10,150 bases of DNA from contig JAJJLU010004708.1 of the NCBI GenBank assembly GCA_023807065.1, positions 1 to 10,150 on the forward strand, read 5' to 3'. This DNA comes from Isotricha intestinalis. Its lineage: Eukaryota > Ciliophora > Litostomatea > Vestibuliferida > Isotrichidae. The notes beneath the pieces are model-generated. The model was not told the origin of the DNA. It did not search any database and saw only the letters and a program-made list of their open reading frames with translations. A program made the translations under genes and the position numbers. Below are positions 1 to 8,019 of the stretch, piece after piece (position 1 is the stretch's first letter; each line of letters starts with the position of its first letter).

Positions 1-171
1 ATTCTCAAAAAAAATTTTTGACTTTATCATCATTATATTCAATTAAAAAATATTGAAATAAAAAATTTTAAATTATTGAAAAAATATTATTATTTTTATT
101 GTAAAATAGATTTTATTCGATTTTATTTTAAATATAAATTTATATCAATCCATATATTTTCTCTGTCATAA
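1..171. promoter_or_regulatory. AT-rich leader upstream of the CCCH-exonuclease gene
   Basis: This stretch is almost entirely A and T, with homopolymer runs and no open reading frame of note. It presumably holds the promoter and 5' leader of the gene that starts at 172. I see no recognisable core-promoter element that stands out from the base composition. A TAA at 169-171 sits immediately before the ATG in the same frame, so the coding region cannot extend further left without an intron. Confidence 0.4.
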
Positions 172-2292
172 ATGGAGAAAATAGAAAATGAAAAAAATGA
201 TAAGAATAATAATAATGATAGCAATAATGACAGTAATTATAAAAATCAAAAAATTCCAATAGAAAAAATAAGAGAGGAATATAATATATATATAAATCAT
301 AAATTTAAATATCCTAAAGGACAATTTTGTAAATTTTTTTTTAGAGGAACATGTACTTTAGAAAATAAATGCCAATTTGCACATGGAATGAGAGATTTTT
401 CATTTGATAATTATTTAAAATTTATTAATGATCCAGAAGCAATTAAAACCGAATCTCAAAATGTGTGGCAACCTTATTATTATTATCGATTATTTAAAGA
501 GTATTCTTATGATAATTTAATGGAATATCAAAAGAAACATAAAGAATTATTTAAAGTTCCTTTTACTTTAGAAGAAATGAGAGCAGAAAGAAATAAAAGA
601 GATATGGTAAGAATGTCTATGGCAAAAGAAATTATATCTCAATTTTTAAAAATTTTTTTTGAACATTTTCCAGTTATTAAATCTGTTTTATTCAACCAAT
701 ATTTATTATATGCTGGCTATCCTTATTCTTTAAAAGATTTGATAAAAGATAATTCTAAATTGTTTTTTACAAGAAATATTCAAAAAAATATATATTTAAT
801 TAAATTTGAATCTCCTGATGTTATTTTTAATCGTTTTATACAAATATTGATAAATGAATTTAAAAGTAAAGAAAATTTTGATGAAATATTTCCAATCTCT
901 TATAAAACATTAATTAAAATCATAAATAGACATATAGGTGAATATGAACCTAATACTCATCAATATATGAATTTATGTGAAATTAATGAAAAAGAATTTT
1001 TAAAAAAAATTACTGATGAATGTATGAAAGAAAGTGATAAAATAAATTTAAATATTTTAAAAGGAAAAAAAGAAGAAGAATTATTTTATAATGTTGATAT
1101 TAATTCTTTAATCAATTCTGTTTTTGAAAATATTTATGAAAAACATTTTAATGAAAATAACACTCCTTTTGCATATATATATTTTGATTTTATTGAAAAT
1201 ACTTGTTTAAAAAAGATAATATCTGAAATCAAACATTCAGAAAAAGATTTATTTTATATAGGATTAAAATTTAAATTATTTCAAGAAAAAAGTTTACTTT
1301 TTTTTGACAACACTCAAAAAATTAATATTTTTAATTTTAATAAATTTAAAAATTTTGATGATAAAAATTTCTATAATAGTTATTATTATTCAAAATGTAA
1401 TAAAAATGAAGACCTTGACGTTAATTTAATGAGTGATTTTGAAAAGTTAACTTTAAATAATATTCAATGTCCAAAAGAAAATATATATAATAATGAAGAA
1501 ACTGAAATTAAATTTATAAATAATGAAAACTCTTTGAATTACTTTTATCAAAAATCAAAAAATTTTCAAGTAATTTGTATTGATTTAGAAGGTCATTTAT
1601 CTATTAATAACCCAGTTGTTAATTTAATTCAAATATGTGATAATTCAAATAATAAAAGTGAAATATTTATAATAGATATTTACACTTTTACAAATCCTTT
1701 AAATAAAAATGCAATAAATTTAATTAAATATCTATTTGAAAATAAAAATATAAAAAAAATATTTTTTGATGGAAGAAATGATGTAGCATCTTTACATATT
1801 GCTTTAAATATTTGTGTAAAAAATTATATAGATTTATCTCCTTTGTATTCCGCAGTAAACTCTTTTGAAGAATTATTAAAATTTAAATCAAAAGATTTAA
1901 AAGAATTTGGGGTTTTATTTCAAAATTGTAGGAATAAATTTACATTTCAAAGTTTAAATACCGTATTATATGAATATCATCCTAATCATTGTATTAACAA
2001 ATTAAAAGATAAATATCACACATTATTTAAAAAGGAACCTTTATCAAAATGGACTAAAAGGCCAATTCTTGAAGAATTTTTATATTATTCTGCTTTAGAT
2101 GTTAAATATGAATTTGACACATATATGAGTTTAAGAAATAAATTAAAAACAATAATCATAAATTTTTATAGCGTTAATGAATTGAAAAACAATGAAATCG
2201 ATTTAATTATTTTATTAATATCAAGTGGGCATTTAAGATTTGCATGTAATAAATATAAAAATTTAATATCAAAAGCAAATGTATCAGAATAA
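172..2292 (+). CDS. CCCH zinc-finger protein with C-terminal EXD1-type DEDDy 3'-5' exonuclease domain
   Basis: This 706-residue protein probably binds RNA and trims or degrades it from the 3' end. After an Asn/Lys-rich N-terminus comes one CCCH finger: C53-x7-C61-x5-C67-x3-H71, preceded by KYPKG. Residues ~464-665 form an RNase D/WRN/EXD1-like exonuclease fold. Motif I is IDLEG (D471, E473), motif II is DGRND (D537), and motif III is YYSALDV (Y639-x3-D643), preceded by the family-typical W627 and KRP. All DEDDy catalytic residues are therefore present, so activity is predicted; to my knowledge mammalian EXD1 lacks several of them. Residues ~84-460 match no family I can name. They are rich in Phe, Ile, Lys and Asn, look globular and helical, and resemble winged-helix spacing around 153-212 (speculative). 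An in-frame stop directly precedes the ATG, the ORF needs no intron, and it ends in TAA. The domain assignment is strong; the biological role (mRNA decay, small-RNA trimming or other) is inference. Confidence 0.85.
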   Translation: MEKIENEKNDKNNNNDSNNDSNYKNQKIPIEKIREEYNIYINHKFKYPKGQFCKFFFRGTCTLENKCQFAHGMRDFSFDNYLKFINDPEAIKTESQNVWQPYYYYRLFKEYSYDNLMEYQKKHKELFKVPFTLEEMRAERNKRDMVRMSMAKEIISQFLKIFFEHFPVIKSVLFNQYLLYAGYPYSLKDLIKDNSKLFFTRNIQKNIYLIKFESPDVIFNRFIQILINEFKSKENFDEIFPISYKTLIKIINRHIGEYEPNTHQYMNLCEINEKEFLKKITDECMKESDKINLNILKGKKEEELFYNVDINSLINSVFENIYEKHFNENNTPFAYIYFDFIENTCLKKIISEIKHSEKDLFYIGLKFKLFQEKSLLFFDNTQKINIFNFNKFKNFDDKNFYNSYYYSKCNKNEDLDVNLMSDFEKLTLNNIQCPKENIYNNEETEIKFINNENSLNYFYQKSKNFQVICIDLEGHLSINNPVVNLIQICDNSNNKSEIFIIDIYTFTNPLNKNAINLIKYLFENKNIKKIFFDGRNDVASLHIALNICVKNYIDLSPLYSAVNSFEELLKFKSKDLKEFGVLFQNCRNKFTFQSLNTVLYEYHPNHCINKLKDKYHTLFKKEPLSKWTKRPILEEFLYYSALDVKYEFDTYMSLRNKLKTIIINFYSVNELKNNEIDLIILLISSGHLRFACNKYKNLISKANVSE

Positions 2293-2812
2293 TATATATA
2301 GATTTTTACTTTTAAGAAATTAAAAATATTTTTGAATAGTTAAAAATATTTCCTGACGTTCTTGATTTGTTCAAAACTATCGTTAAAAAAAATAAAAAAG
2401 CAAAATTTCGTTTAAAATCATATCACATATATAAGAATAATCTAATCAAAAGTCTAAATTAGATATACAATCATTTTCATCTAATTTCCTTTCCATTTAT
2501 AATTATCATATATTCTACAATCAACTTTTCTTTAGATTGTTTATCAATAACTTATTTAATTGTTTATATTGAAACATCACATTTTCTGATATTTTATTTG
2601 CTGTTTCTCTAATTTTTTAACCATTATTATATTGATTGGTTGTAAGTTTATCTTCTAACTCTGTGTGTTATTTTAGGATTTGAAGTAGGTAATTTTTATG
2701 TTTAATAAATATTTGAAGGAAAATTTAATAATAAAATTAAAAATTTATATATTATAGTAAAATGAATTATGCATGATATTTAAATTTTCTAATATAATTA
2801 AGATAAAAAAAT
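2293..2812. other. Convergent intergenic region with a possible decayed coding fragment
   Basis: The flanking genes converge here, so the region should carry both 3' UTRs and their cleavage signals. AATAAA-like strings occur (for example 2391-2396) but mean little at this base composition. On the minus strand, 2521-2724 reads as one frame interrupted only by TAA at 2668-2670 and 2617-2619. Its open stretches are 31 codons (2524-2616, starting KIRETANKISENV) and 16 codons (2620-2667, starting HTELEDKL), with an amphipathic, coiled-coil-like character. It has no start codon or splice sites that rescue it. It may be a pseudogene remnant or chance. No tRNA or other RNA gene was recognised. Confidence 0.3.
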
Positions 2813-5800
2813 TTATTTTATATTTGGATTCCTATTTTTATTTGGAATATACCTATGTTGATTATAGAATTTTTTGAATTGTAAGAAATCGAAATATTGA
2901 ACGTCTGGTTCTTTACCAGCTATTTCTTTCCATATCATTTCTAATTCATCATTATTTAATAATATTCCTAATTTTCCAAATCCATCAGCCATTTCCTTTT
3001 TACCTACTAAGGAATTACCATCATAATCAAACATTTTATATAAATCAATTGCATTTGCCCCATATCCAATTACATAATTATTAACTTCCCTCATAATTTC
3101 ATTAATATTTCTATTTTCATTATTTGATATATTTTGATTCATTCCTGAATTAAAATTATTTCCACTCATATTCATGTTTCCTGAATTATAATTTCCACTT
3201 TGTTCATTATAAATTGATTCATTTGCTCCTGTTCTTTTATCATATTTTCTATCAATACTAAATTCCATGTCTTTTTCAATAATATTATTTTCGTAAAAGT
3301 GGGAATTTGAATTATTATAATTTTCATATGGTAATAATCCATTGAAAACTCTGTAAAAATCATTTCTGTATACTAAAGGTTTTTGCTCAAATATAATTTC
3401 AATTAATCTTGAAATATCTTCATTTGAATTTGTAAATTTAATAGATAAAATGATATTTTTAAAAGTATCTACTGAAAAATTTCCTTGATTATTGTTATCA
3501 AACAATTGAAAAGCTGTTTCCATAAAAAATCCTTTATCTCTTAAAAATGCTGCTAATTTTATTAATAATGGATCAACACCTTCCTTTTTAATTGTTATAT
3601 TAATATTATTATTTTGTCTTTCAAATTTATTTATTTCTTCCCAAGAAATTGTCACAATCAAATCACCAACGATAGAATTTAAATCCTCATTATATATTGG
3701 AAATTTGCCATCAATTTTTCCATTAAAAATTAAATCTTTTAAATTTATTCTACATATACCTATTAAATCATTATTTTCTTTATATTTAACCATTCTAACA
3801 TCATTCCCAATATCAACTTCAATTGGAATTTCTTCATCAAAAATATATATATCTAAAGTATCTTTTAATATATAATCATGAAATATATGATTATATATAC
3901 AAGTAAATTGTGCAATATCATTAAACAAATCATCTGGATTTGACAAAATTTTTGAAAAATGTTCATTTTTTCTGTAAAACTTATAATAAATATAAGGAGA
4001 CATTTTCCTTGAAGGAAAAGTTATAGATAAATTTTCGGCTTTAAGTATCATTATTCTAACAGCAAAAACTCTATTATTAATATTATCATCATAATATTCT
4101 AAATTAGTTAATGAAGTATCTTTTGGTAATTTACTTTCTATAATCTTATTATTTGCTAAATTGATTGGAGATAATTGATTTGATAATTCTTTTTTATCTT
4201 CTAACCAATTTAATATATCTAATATTGATTTTCTCATTCTCATTTTATATTTAATATCACATAATTTATATGAAGAATTAGATATCAAAAACATTTCAAT
4301 AATTCCATGAATAACTCTTGTTTTTTTATTTCTTTCAGCTTTTATTAATTGATTTAATGGAATTTTTCCACTTGCTATTATTTTCTGATTTTGATTATTT
4401 GTTGAATATAACTCAACAATAACATATTCTCCTTTTAAAAAATTAATAAAAAAATCATTAATAATAACTCTAAATGTTAATTGTAAATTATAATTTGGTT
4501 TTTTACCAGAAGTTACATTTGAAGTTTCAGTTTGATGTAAAAAAAAATCAACAGTAATAAAAGAAGCTAAATTTTCTAATTCAATATTTAATATATTTCT
4601 TAAAACATTTTCATCATAATTTGCAGTAGTTATATAAATATCTACTGCATTTTCATTTAATTCATAATCTTCTGATTCAATTGAAAAACCAGTTATTTTT
4701 GAATCTAAAGTTCTTTGTGATATTCTTAAATCATCTTTATTATAATCACTTTCTTTATCTTTTTGAGAAGTTTTTTCTGAAATTATCTCTTCTTTTTTTA
4801 TTTGTGATTTTCTTGCTTTTTCCAATAATTCTTTTAATTTTTCAATTTCTTCTTTTAAATTTTTAATTTCTAACTTATATTTTTCCTTATCTAATTCATT
4901 TACTTTTATTTTATCATTATTGATTCCTTGTTGTAAAGCCAGTAAATTTTTTGTTTTTTCTAATTCAACACCTAAAATTCCTTTTTCAATTTTTAATCTT
5001 TTATTTTCTTTCTGTAATTGTTCTAAATCATTTTGTTCTTCATCCATTTTTTCTAAAAAATCCATATTTTGCCATTTATTATCAAAATTATTTAATTGCT
5101 CTAAATTATTATATTTTAACATATCTAATTGATTTTGAAAATCAGAAGGTATTTCATTATTATTTCCAAGCATACTTTTAATTTGTTTATTTTTTTCTTG
5201 TAAAATAATTTTTTTTTTTAATTCATCATCAGAGATTTCTTTTTCATTCATAATTTTATTTTTTTCTTCTAATTTTTTATTCATATTTTCTAATTCTCGA
5301 ATTTTACTTTCTGCATTTTTTAATTTTCTTCTTTCTTCAATAAAAGCCATTTCAGTTTCTTTTAATTGAACAGAGATTTTATCTCTTTCATTAGCATTTT
5401 TAATAAAAGGATTTTCACATAAATCTTGAATTCTTTCTTCATATAAAGCTTCTTTTTTTTTATATTCTTCAATTTGATCATTTAATAAATTTAATTGATT
5501 AATATCATCTTGTTGTCTTTCAATAATACTTTCAAGTTCTCTGTTTTTATTTCTTTCAAGACGATATTTATCAGAATATTCTTGTAATCCTTGTTTAGTT
5601 AAATCTAAAATTTTACTATTAGTTTCTAAAGAATTAACAATTTTATCATATTTATTATTTAAATCAGCTAATTTAGAATTTTTATCTCTTAAATCTTCAG
5701 AATAAGAAGCAAGGGTAGAAGAAGTTTTAGTTTCTTTTAAAGTTGTTAATTCATCTAATAAATTATTTCTTTCATTATGAGCCACTTTTAATTGACCTTG

Positions 5801-6232
5801 TAAATATTGAATTGTTTTAATATAATCGTCTTTTTCATATGAAGATGGTAAAAAACCTTTTGATTTTAATAAAGTTTTTCTTCTATTATTTGAATTTAAT
5901 TCATTTTGAAGTCCTTGAATTATTTGTTTCATTTTATAATTTTTATTTTTTAAATTTTCATTTTCTATTTTTAAACTTTCTAAATCAAAATCATTTATTC
6001 CTTCTGATGGATTTATTTTATTTTTTCTTATTGCTACATCCATTTTTTTTGTTTTTAATTCTAATTCAGTTAATTTTTTTTTTAATTCTGTGTTTTCATC
6101 TCTTAATTGAAAATATAAATCTGCTTCTACAAGATCATTTCTTCCTCCATAAGTTGATATTTTTTGACCTGAAGGATTTTTATTTTTTGAAAATTTATTG
6201 ATTTTGGTTACTCCATTATAATTACCTTTCAT
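2813..6232 (-). CDS. RPGRIP1L-like ciliary transition-zone protein: coiled coil, two C2 domains, C-terminal EF-hands
   Basis: RPGRIP1L (MKS5/NPHP8) family proteins organise the transition zone at the base of the cilium and help gate ciliary entry. In this 1,139-residue protein, residues ~35-485 are a long, heptad-rich, Glu/Lys/Asn/Leu coiled coil. Residues ~517-685 match the first RPGRIP1-type C2 domain: PNYNLQLTFRVIINDFF, then SGKIPLNQL, then DIKYKMRMR. Residues ~720-870 are a second C2 domain (SPYIYYKFYRK, LDIYIFDEE, GDLIVTISW). Residues ~885-965 form an EF-hand-like lobe whose loop starting at D912 is degenerate, with T923 in place of the final Glu. After an Asn/Ser/Gly/Met-rich linker (~970-1043) comes a second lobe with a canonical loop, D1069-x-D1071-x-N1073-x-L-x-G-x-x-E1080, which should bind calcium. 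The start follows an A-rich leader and no introns are needed. The C2 pair and coiled coil make the family call good. The EF-hands are unlike the vertebrate C-terminus, so orthology needs a tree. Confidence 0.75.
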   Translation of the reverse strand: MKGNYNGVTKINKFSKNKNPSGQKISTYGGRNDLVEADLYFQLRDENTELKKKLTELELKTKKMDVAIRKNKINPSEGINDFDLESLKIENENLKNKNYKMKQIIQGLQNELNSNNRRKTLLKSKGFLPSSYEKDDYIKTIQYLQGQLKVAHNERNNLLDELTTLKETKTSSTLASYSEDLRDKNSKLADLNNKYDKIVNSLETNSKILDLTKQGLQEYSDKYRLERNKNRELESIIERQQDDINQLNLLNDQIEEYKKKEALYEERIQDLCENPFIKNANERDKISVQLKETEMAFIEERRKLKNAESKIRELENMNKKLEEKNKIMNEKEISDDELKKKIILQEKNKQIKSMLGNNNEIPSDFQNQLDMLKYNNLEQLNNFDNKWQNMDFLEKMDEEQNDLEQLQKENKRLKIEKGILGVELEKTKNLLALQQGINNDKIKVNELDKEKYKLEIKNLKEEIEKLKELLEKARKSQIKKEEIISEKTSQKDKESDYNKDDLRISQRTLDSKITGFSIESEDYELNENAVDIYITTANYDENVLRNILNIELENLASFITVDFFLHQTETSNVTSGKKPNYNLQLTFRVIINDFFINFLKGEYVIVELYSTNNQNQKIIASGKIPLNQLIKAERNKKTRVIHGIIEMFLISNSSYKLCDIKYKMRMRKSILDILNWLEDKKELSNQLSPINLANNKIIESKLPKDTSLTNLEYYDDNINNRVFAVRIMILKAENLSITFPSRKMSPYIYYKFYRKNEHFSKILSNPDDLFNDIAQFTCIYNHIFHDYILKDTLDIYIFDEEIPIEVDIGNDVRMVKYKENNDLIGICRINLKDLIFNGKIDGKFPIYNEDLNSIVGDLIVTISWEEINKFERQNNNINITIKKEGVDPLLIKLAAFLRDKGFFMETAFQLFDNNNQGNFSVDTFKNIILSIKFTNSNEDISRLIEIIFEQKPLVYRNDFYRVFNGLLPYENYNNSNSHFYENNIIEKDMEFSIDRKYDKRTGANESIYNEQSGNYNSGNMNMSGNNFNSGMNQNISNNENRNINEIMREVNNYVIGYGANAIDLYKMFDYDGNSLVGKKEMADGFGKLGILLNNDELEMIWKEIAGKEPDVQYFDFLQFKKFYNQHRYIPNKNRNPNIK
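3117..3325 (-). repeat. Asn/Ser/Gly/Met-rich low-complexity linker between the two EF-hand lobes
   Basis: Within the RPGRIP1L-like protein, residues ~970-1039 are dominated by Asn with Ser, Gly and Met. Short degenerate units of the form SGN-x-N recur around residues 1012-1035. The segment separates the first EF-like lobe from the canonical calcium-binding lobe and is probably disordered. It is the only strongly low-complexity segment of the protein, and such tracts are common in AT-rich genomes. Confidence 0.6.
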
Positions 6233-6620
6233 TTTTTTATTTTTAAAATTTTATTTTTAAATTCTAATTAATTTTTTTTGTAGAATATGGCTTTAAAGGC
6301 TATATTTTGAAAAGAAATAAAAAATATAATATTTATATTATTTTTATATAATAATTTCAAGATTCTATTGTTATTCTATATCAATAATTGCAAATTTTAA
6401 TTTTTCTTCATTATATTATAAAAATATAACATGATATTTTCATTTTTATATTTTAATTATATAATATTCCTTTATTTAAGTTATCTTTTAAAAAAATTAT
6501 CAATTCAACAAAAAATCTCCCAATTTTTTAATAAATTTAATATTATAGTTTAATTTAGCTATTTTTCATAACTCTAAAAAAATTTAAAAGAATTTAATGT
6601 TTTTAAATTATTTTAAATTT
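6233..6620. promoter_or_regulatory. AT-rich spacer upstream of the RPGRIP1L-like gene
   Basis: This spacer separates two minus-strand genes. It should contain the promoter and 5' leader of the RPGRIP1L-like gene (right part of its upstream region) and the 3' UTR of the secreted-protein gene. It is nearly all A and T, and no coding stretch, RNA gene or repeat stands out. The leader immediately before the ATG is an A-rich tract on the minus strand, as at the other starts in this window. Confidence 0.4.
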
Positions 6621-7762
6621 TTAGGAATTAATTACTGTTTTAATGTAATTAAATAGTTGTTTTATTAATGGCTTCATGTCATCCTCATTCATTTCTTTAA
6701 TTTTCTTCTTTAATGTTATGAGATTTTTTTCAAATTTCTTTTGATTAATTTTCTCAGGAAATTTTTCCATAGAATTTATTGCACTTTTTAAGTCATTGAC
6801 TAAATCATCCAAATTATAATTAGAAAATATTTGTTCAATTGATGTTATTAATTTTTGATACATAGCAACTTTATTACTTTTATGAAGAAAGATATTAACA
6901 TCAGAATAAAAATTGATGATTAGATCAGAAAATAATTCATAAATAACAAATTGAATTGTTGCAAAAAGATTTTTTACAAGTTTTTGTAGGGCTTTAATAT
7001 AGAGGTCAAACTCATCTTTTGAAGCAATATTTTTAATATTAAAAAATGTATCACCTATATTTTTTTTCAATTCATCATATTTTGATTTATTTTTAAAAAG
7101 TGATTGAAGAGAGGGAAATATTGTTTTCAAACTTTTAGTGAAATTGGGTAAATTATCTTTAAGACTTTTTGTAAACGTTGAAGTATCAACTAATTGTGTA
7201 ATATTTTGCATTGATAATGAATCAATTGATTTTTCTATTTGTTGTTTAAAACCTTTCATTCCAATGTCAATAGATTTAGACATTTCTATAATTGATTTTT
7301 TGTTTTTATTCAATTCAGTAAAAATTGGAATGAGGAATCTTTCAATCGGCAAATTTTTTATATACATTAATATGGTTTTAATGATTTGAATAAAATCATT
7401 TGGATATTGATTAGTTATAAAATAAGCTTCAATTGCTTGTGAATTTATTTTAGTATGATTCAATTGTTTTATGACTTTTTTTTCCAAAGAAACTAAACTT
7501 TTGAAATTATTTTTTTTAAGAAATTTATCTGCGATCTTTGTGATGTTACTTATATCTGATTTAATTTTTTATCTGAATCAGAATTGCTGAATAGATATAT
7601 TCCTCCTTTCAAAGTTTTTTCAAATGAATATACCATAAAATTCGATAAATAATCTACATATTCAGTTATGATTTTATTTTTTGTGCTTCTAAGATTTACA
7701 TGTTCAATGAAATTTGAACAAGTAATTAAAGTAATCAAAAATACTCTAATAATTCGCTTCAT
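6621..7762 (-). CDS. Predicted secreted helical protein of unknown family, with one frame break
   Basis: I do not recognise this family. The reading frame starts at 7762 with a signal-peptide-like N-terminus: MKR, then hydrophobic IIRVFLITLITCSNF. That frame stays open to a TAA at 7550-7552. The rest (7568 down to 6621) continues in another frame for over 300 codons to TAA. The frames overlap only at 7553-7568, beside an A6 run on the minus strand (T6 at 7565-7570), so one inserted base there would account for the break; total length would be about 380 residues. The body is Lys/Ile/Leu/Asn-rich and predicted helical, with no further membrane span. Several N-glycosylation sequons (NHT, NIT, NFT, NKS) agree with secretion. 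Two tandem 11-residue units occur around 7124-7175 (FTKSLKDNLPN, FTKSLKTIFPS). The break could be a sequencing error, a true frameshift making this a pseudogene, or a missed intron of about 98 bases (GT at 7633, AG at 7536). Confidence 0.6.
7124..7175 (-). repeat. Tandem 11-residue repeat within the secreted protein
   Basis: Two adjacent units, FTKSLKDNLPN and FTKSLKTIFPS, share their first six residues and a Pro at position 10. A weaker third unit (LQSLFKNK) follows. An 11-residue period suits an amphipathic helix, but two clear copies are too few to define a repeat family. Confidence 0.45.
7553..7570 (-). other. Frame-switch point in the secreted-protein gene
   Basis: The upstream frame (signal-peptide part) ends at TAA 7550-7552. 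The downstream frame is closed on its 5' side by TAA at 7569-7571. The two overlap by only about 16 bases, next to six consecutive A on the minus strand. Homopolymer-adjacent single-base indels are a common assembly artefact and also a common first lesion in a decaying gene. Confidence 0.6.
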
Positions 7763-8019
7763 TTTTCTTTTTTTTTATTATTTTATGTAATATAAATATA
7801 TATATGAATTGAGGTAATCTTTAAGAAATATAAATATAATTTTAATGAATAATTTTTATTAATCTCAATTTTTATATTCTTTAAGCTTTTCATTTATTGT
7901 TTCAATATTATGATTTATTACAATATGTGATTTTTTATAGAACTCAAGAAATCTTTTATTTAATTTTTTAATAAAAATAATTAAAAGATTTTATTTTTTA
8001 TAAAATAATTTCTCAAAAA
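7763..8019. promoter_or_regulatory. Short divergent promoter region
   Basis: The secreted-protein gene (minus) and the DHHC gene (plus) start from opposite ends of these 257 bases, so both 5' leaders and promoters must fit here, possibly as a shared bidirectional promoter. Both ATGs are preceded by A-rich tracts. A 41-codon minus-strand frame lacking an ATG (7865-7990) is within chance expectation. No specific regulatory motif could be identified. Confidence 0.45.

Noticed and set aside
2521..2724. Reading TAA as Gln to make the intergenic fragment continuous
   Set aside because: The intact genes in the window show no sense use of TAA and end in TAA, so a reassigned code is not supported.
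3172..3363. 63-codon minus-strand frame inside the RPGRIP1L-like gene
   Set aside because: It lies in another frame of a confidently coding region and has no domain or initiation context of its own.
3868..3898. Perfect 12-base inverted repeat with 7-base spacer
   Set aside because: It lies inside the second C2 domain coding sequence and is explained by the encoded Tyr/Ile/His codons at this AT content.
4007..4023. 8-base palindrome TTTTCCTT / AAGGAAAA around one central base
   Set aside because: It is inside coding sequence and short; no functional context.
5839..6201. Open + strand frame of 120 codons, hydrophobic (Phe/Leu/Ile-rich)
   Set aside because: It is the antisense reading of the Glu/Lys/Asn-rich coiled coil; GAA and AAA codons read backwards give TTC and TTT. 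The same explains the shorter + strand frames at 4681-4866 and 4920-5181.
7138..7389. 83-codon + strand frame opposite the secreted-protein gene
   Set aside because: It is antisense to a long frame with coherent protein features, and its own product has none.
7865..7990. 41-codon minus-strand frame upstream of the secreted-protein gene
   Set aside because: It has no ATG and no splice link, and a run of this length is expected by chance in several places.
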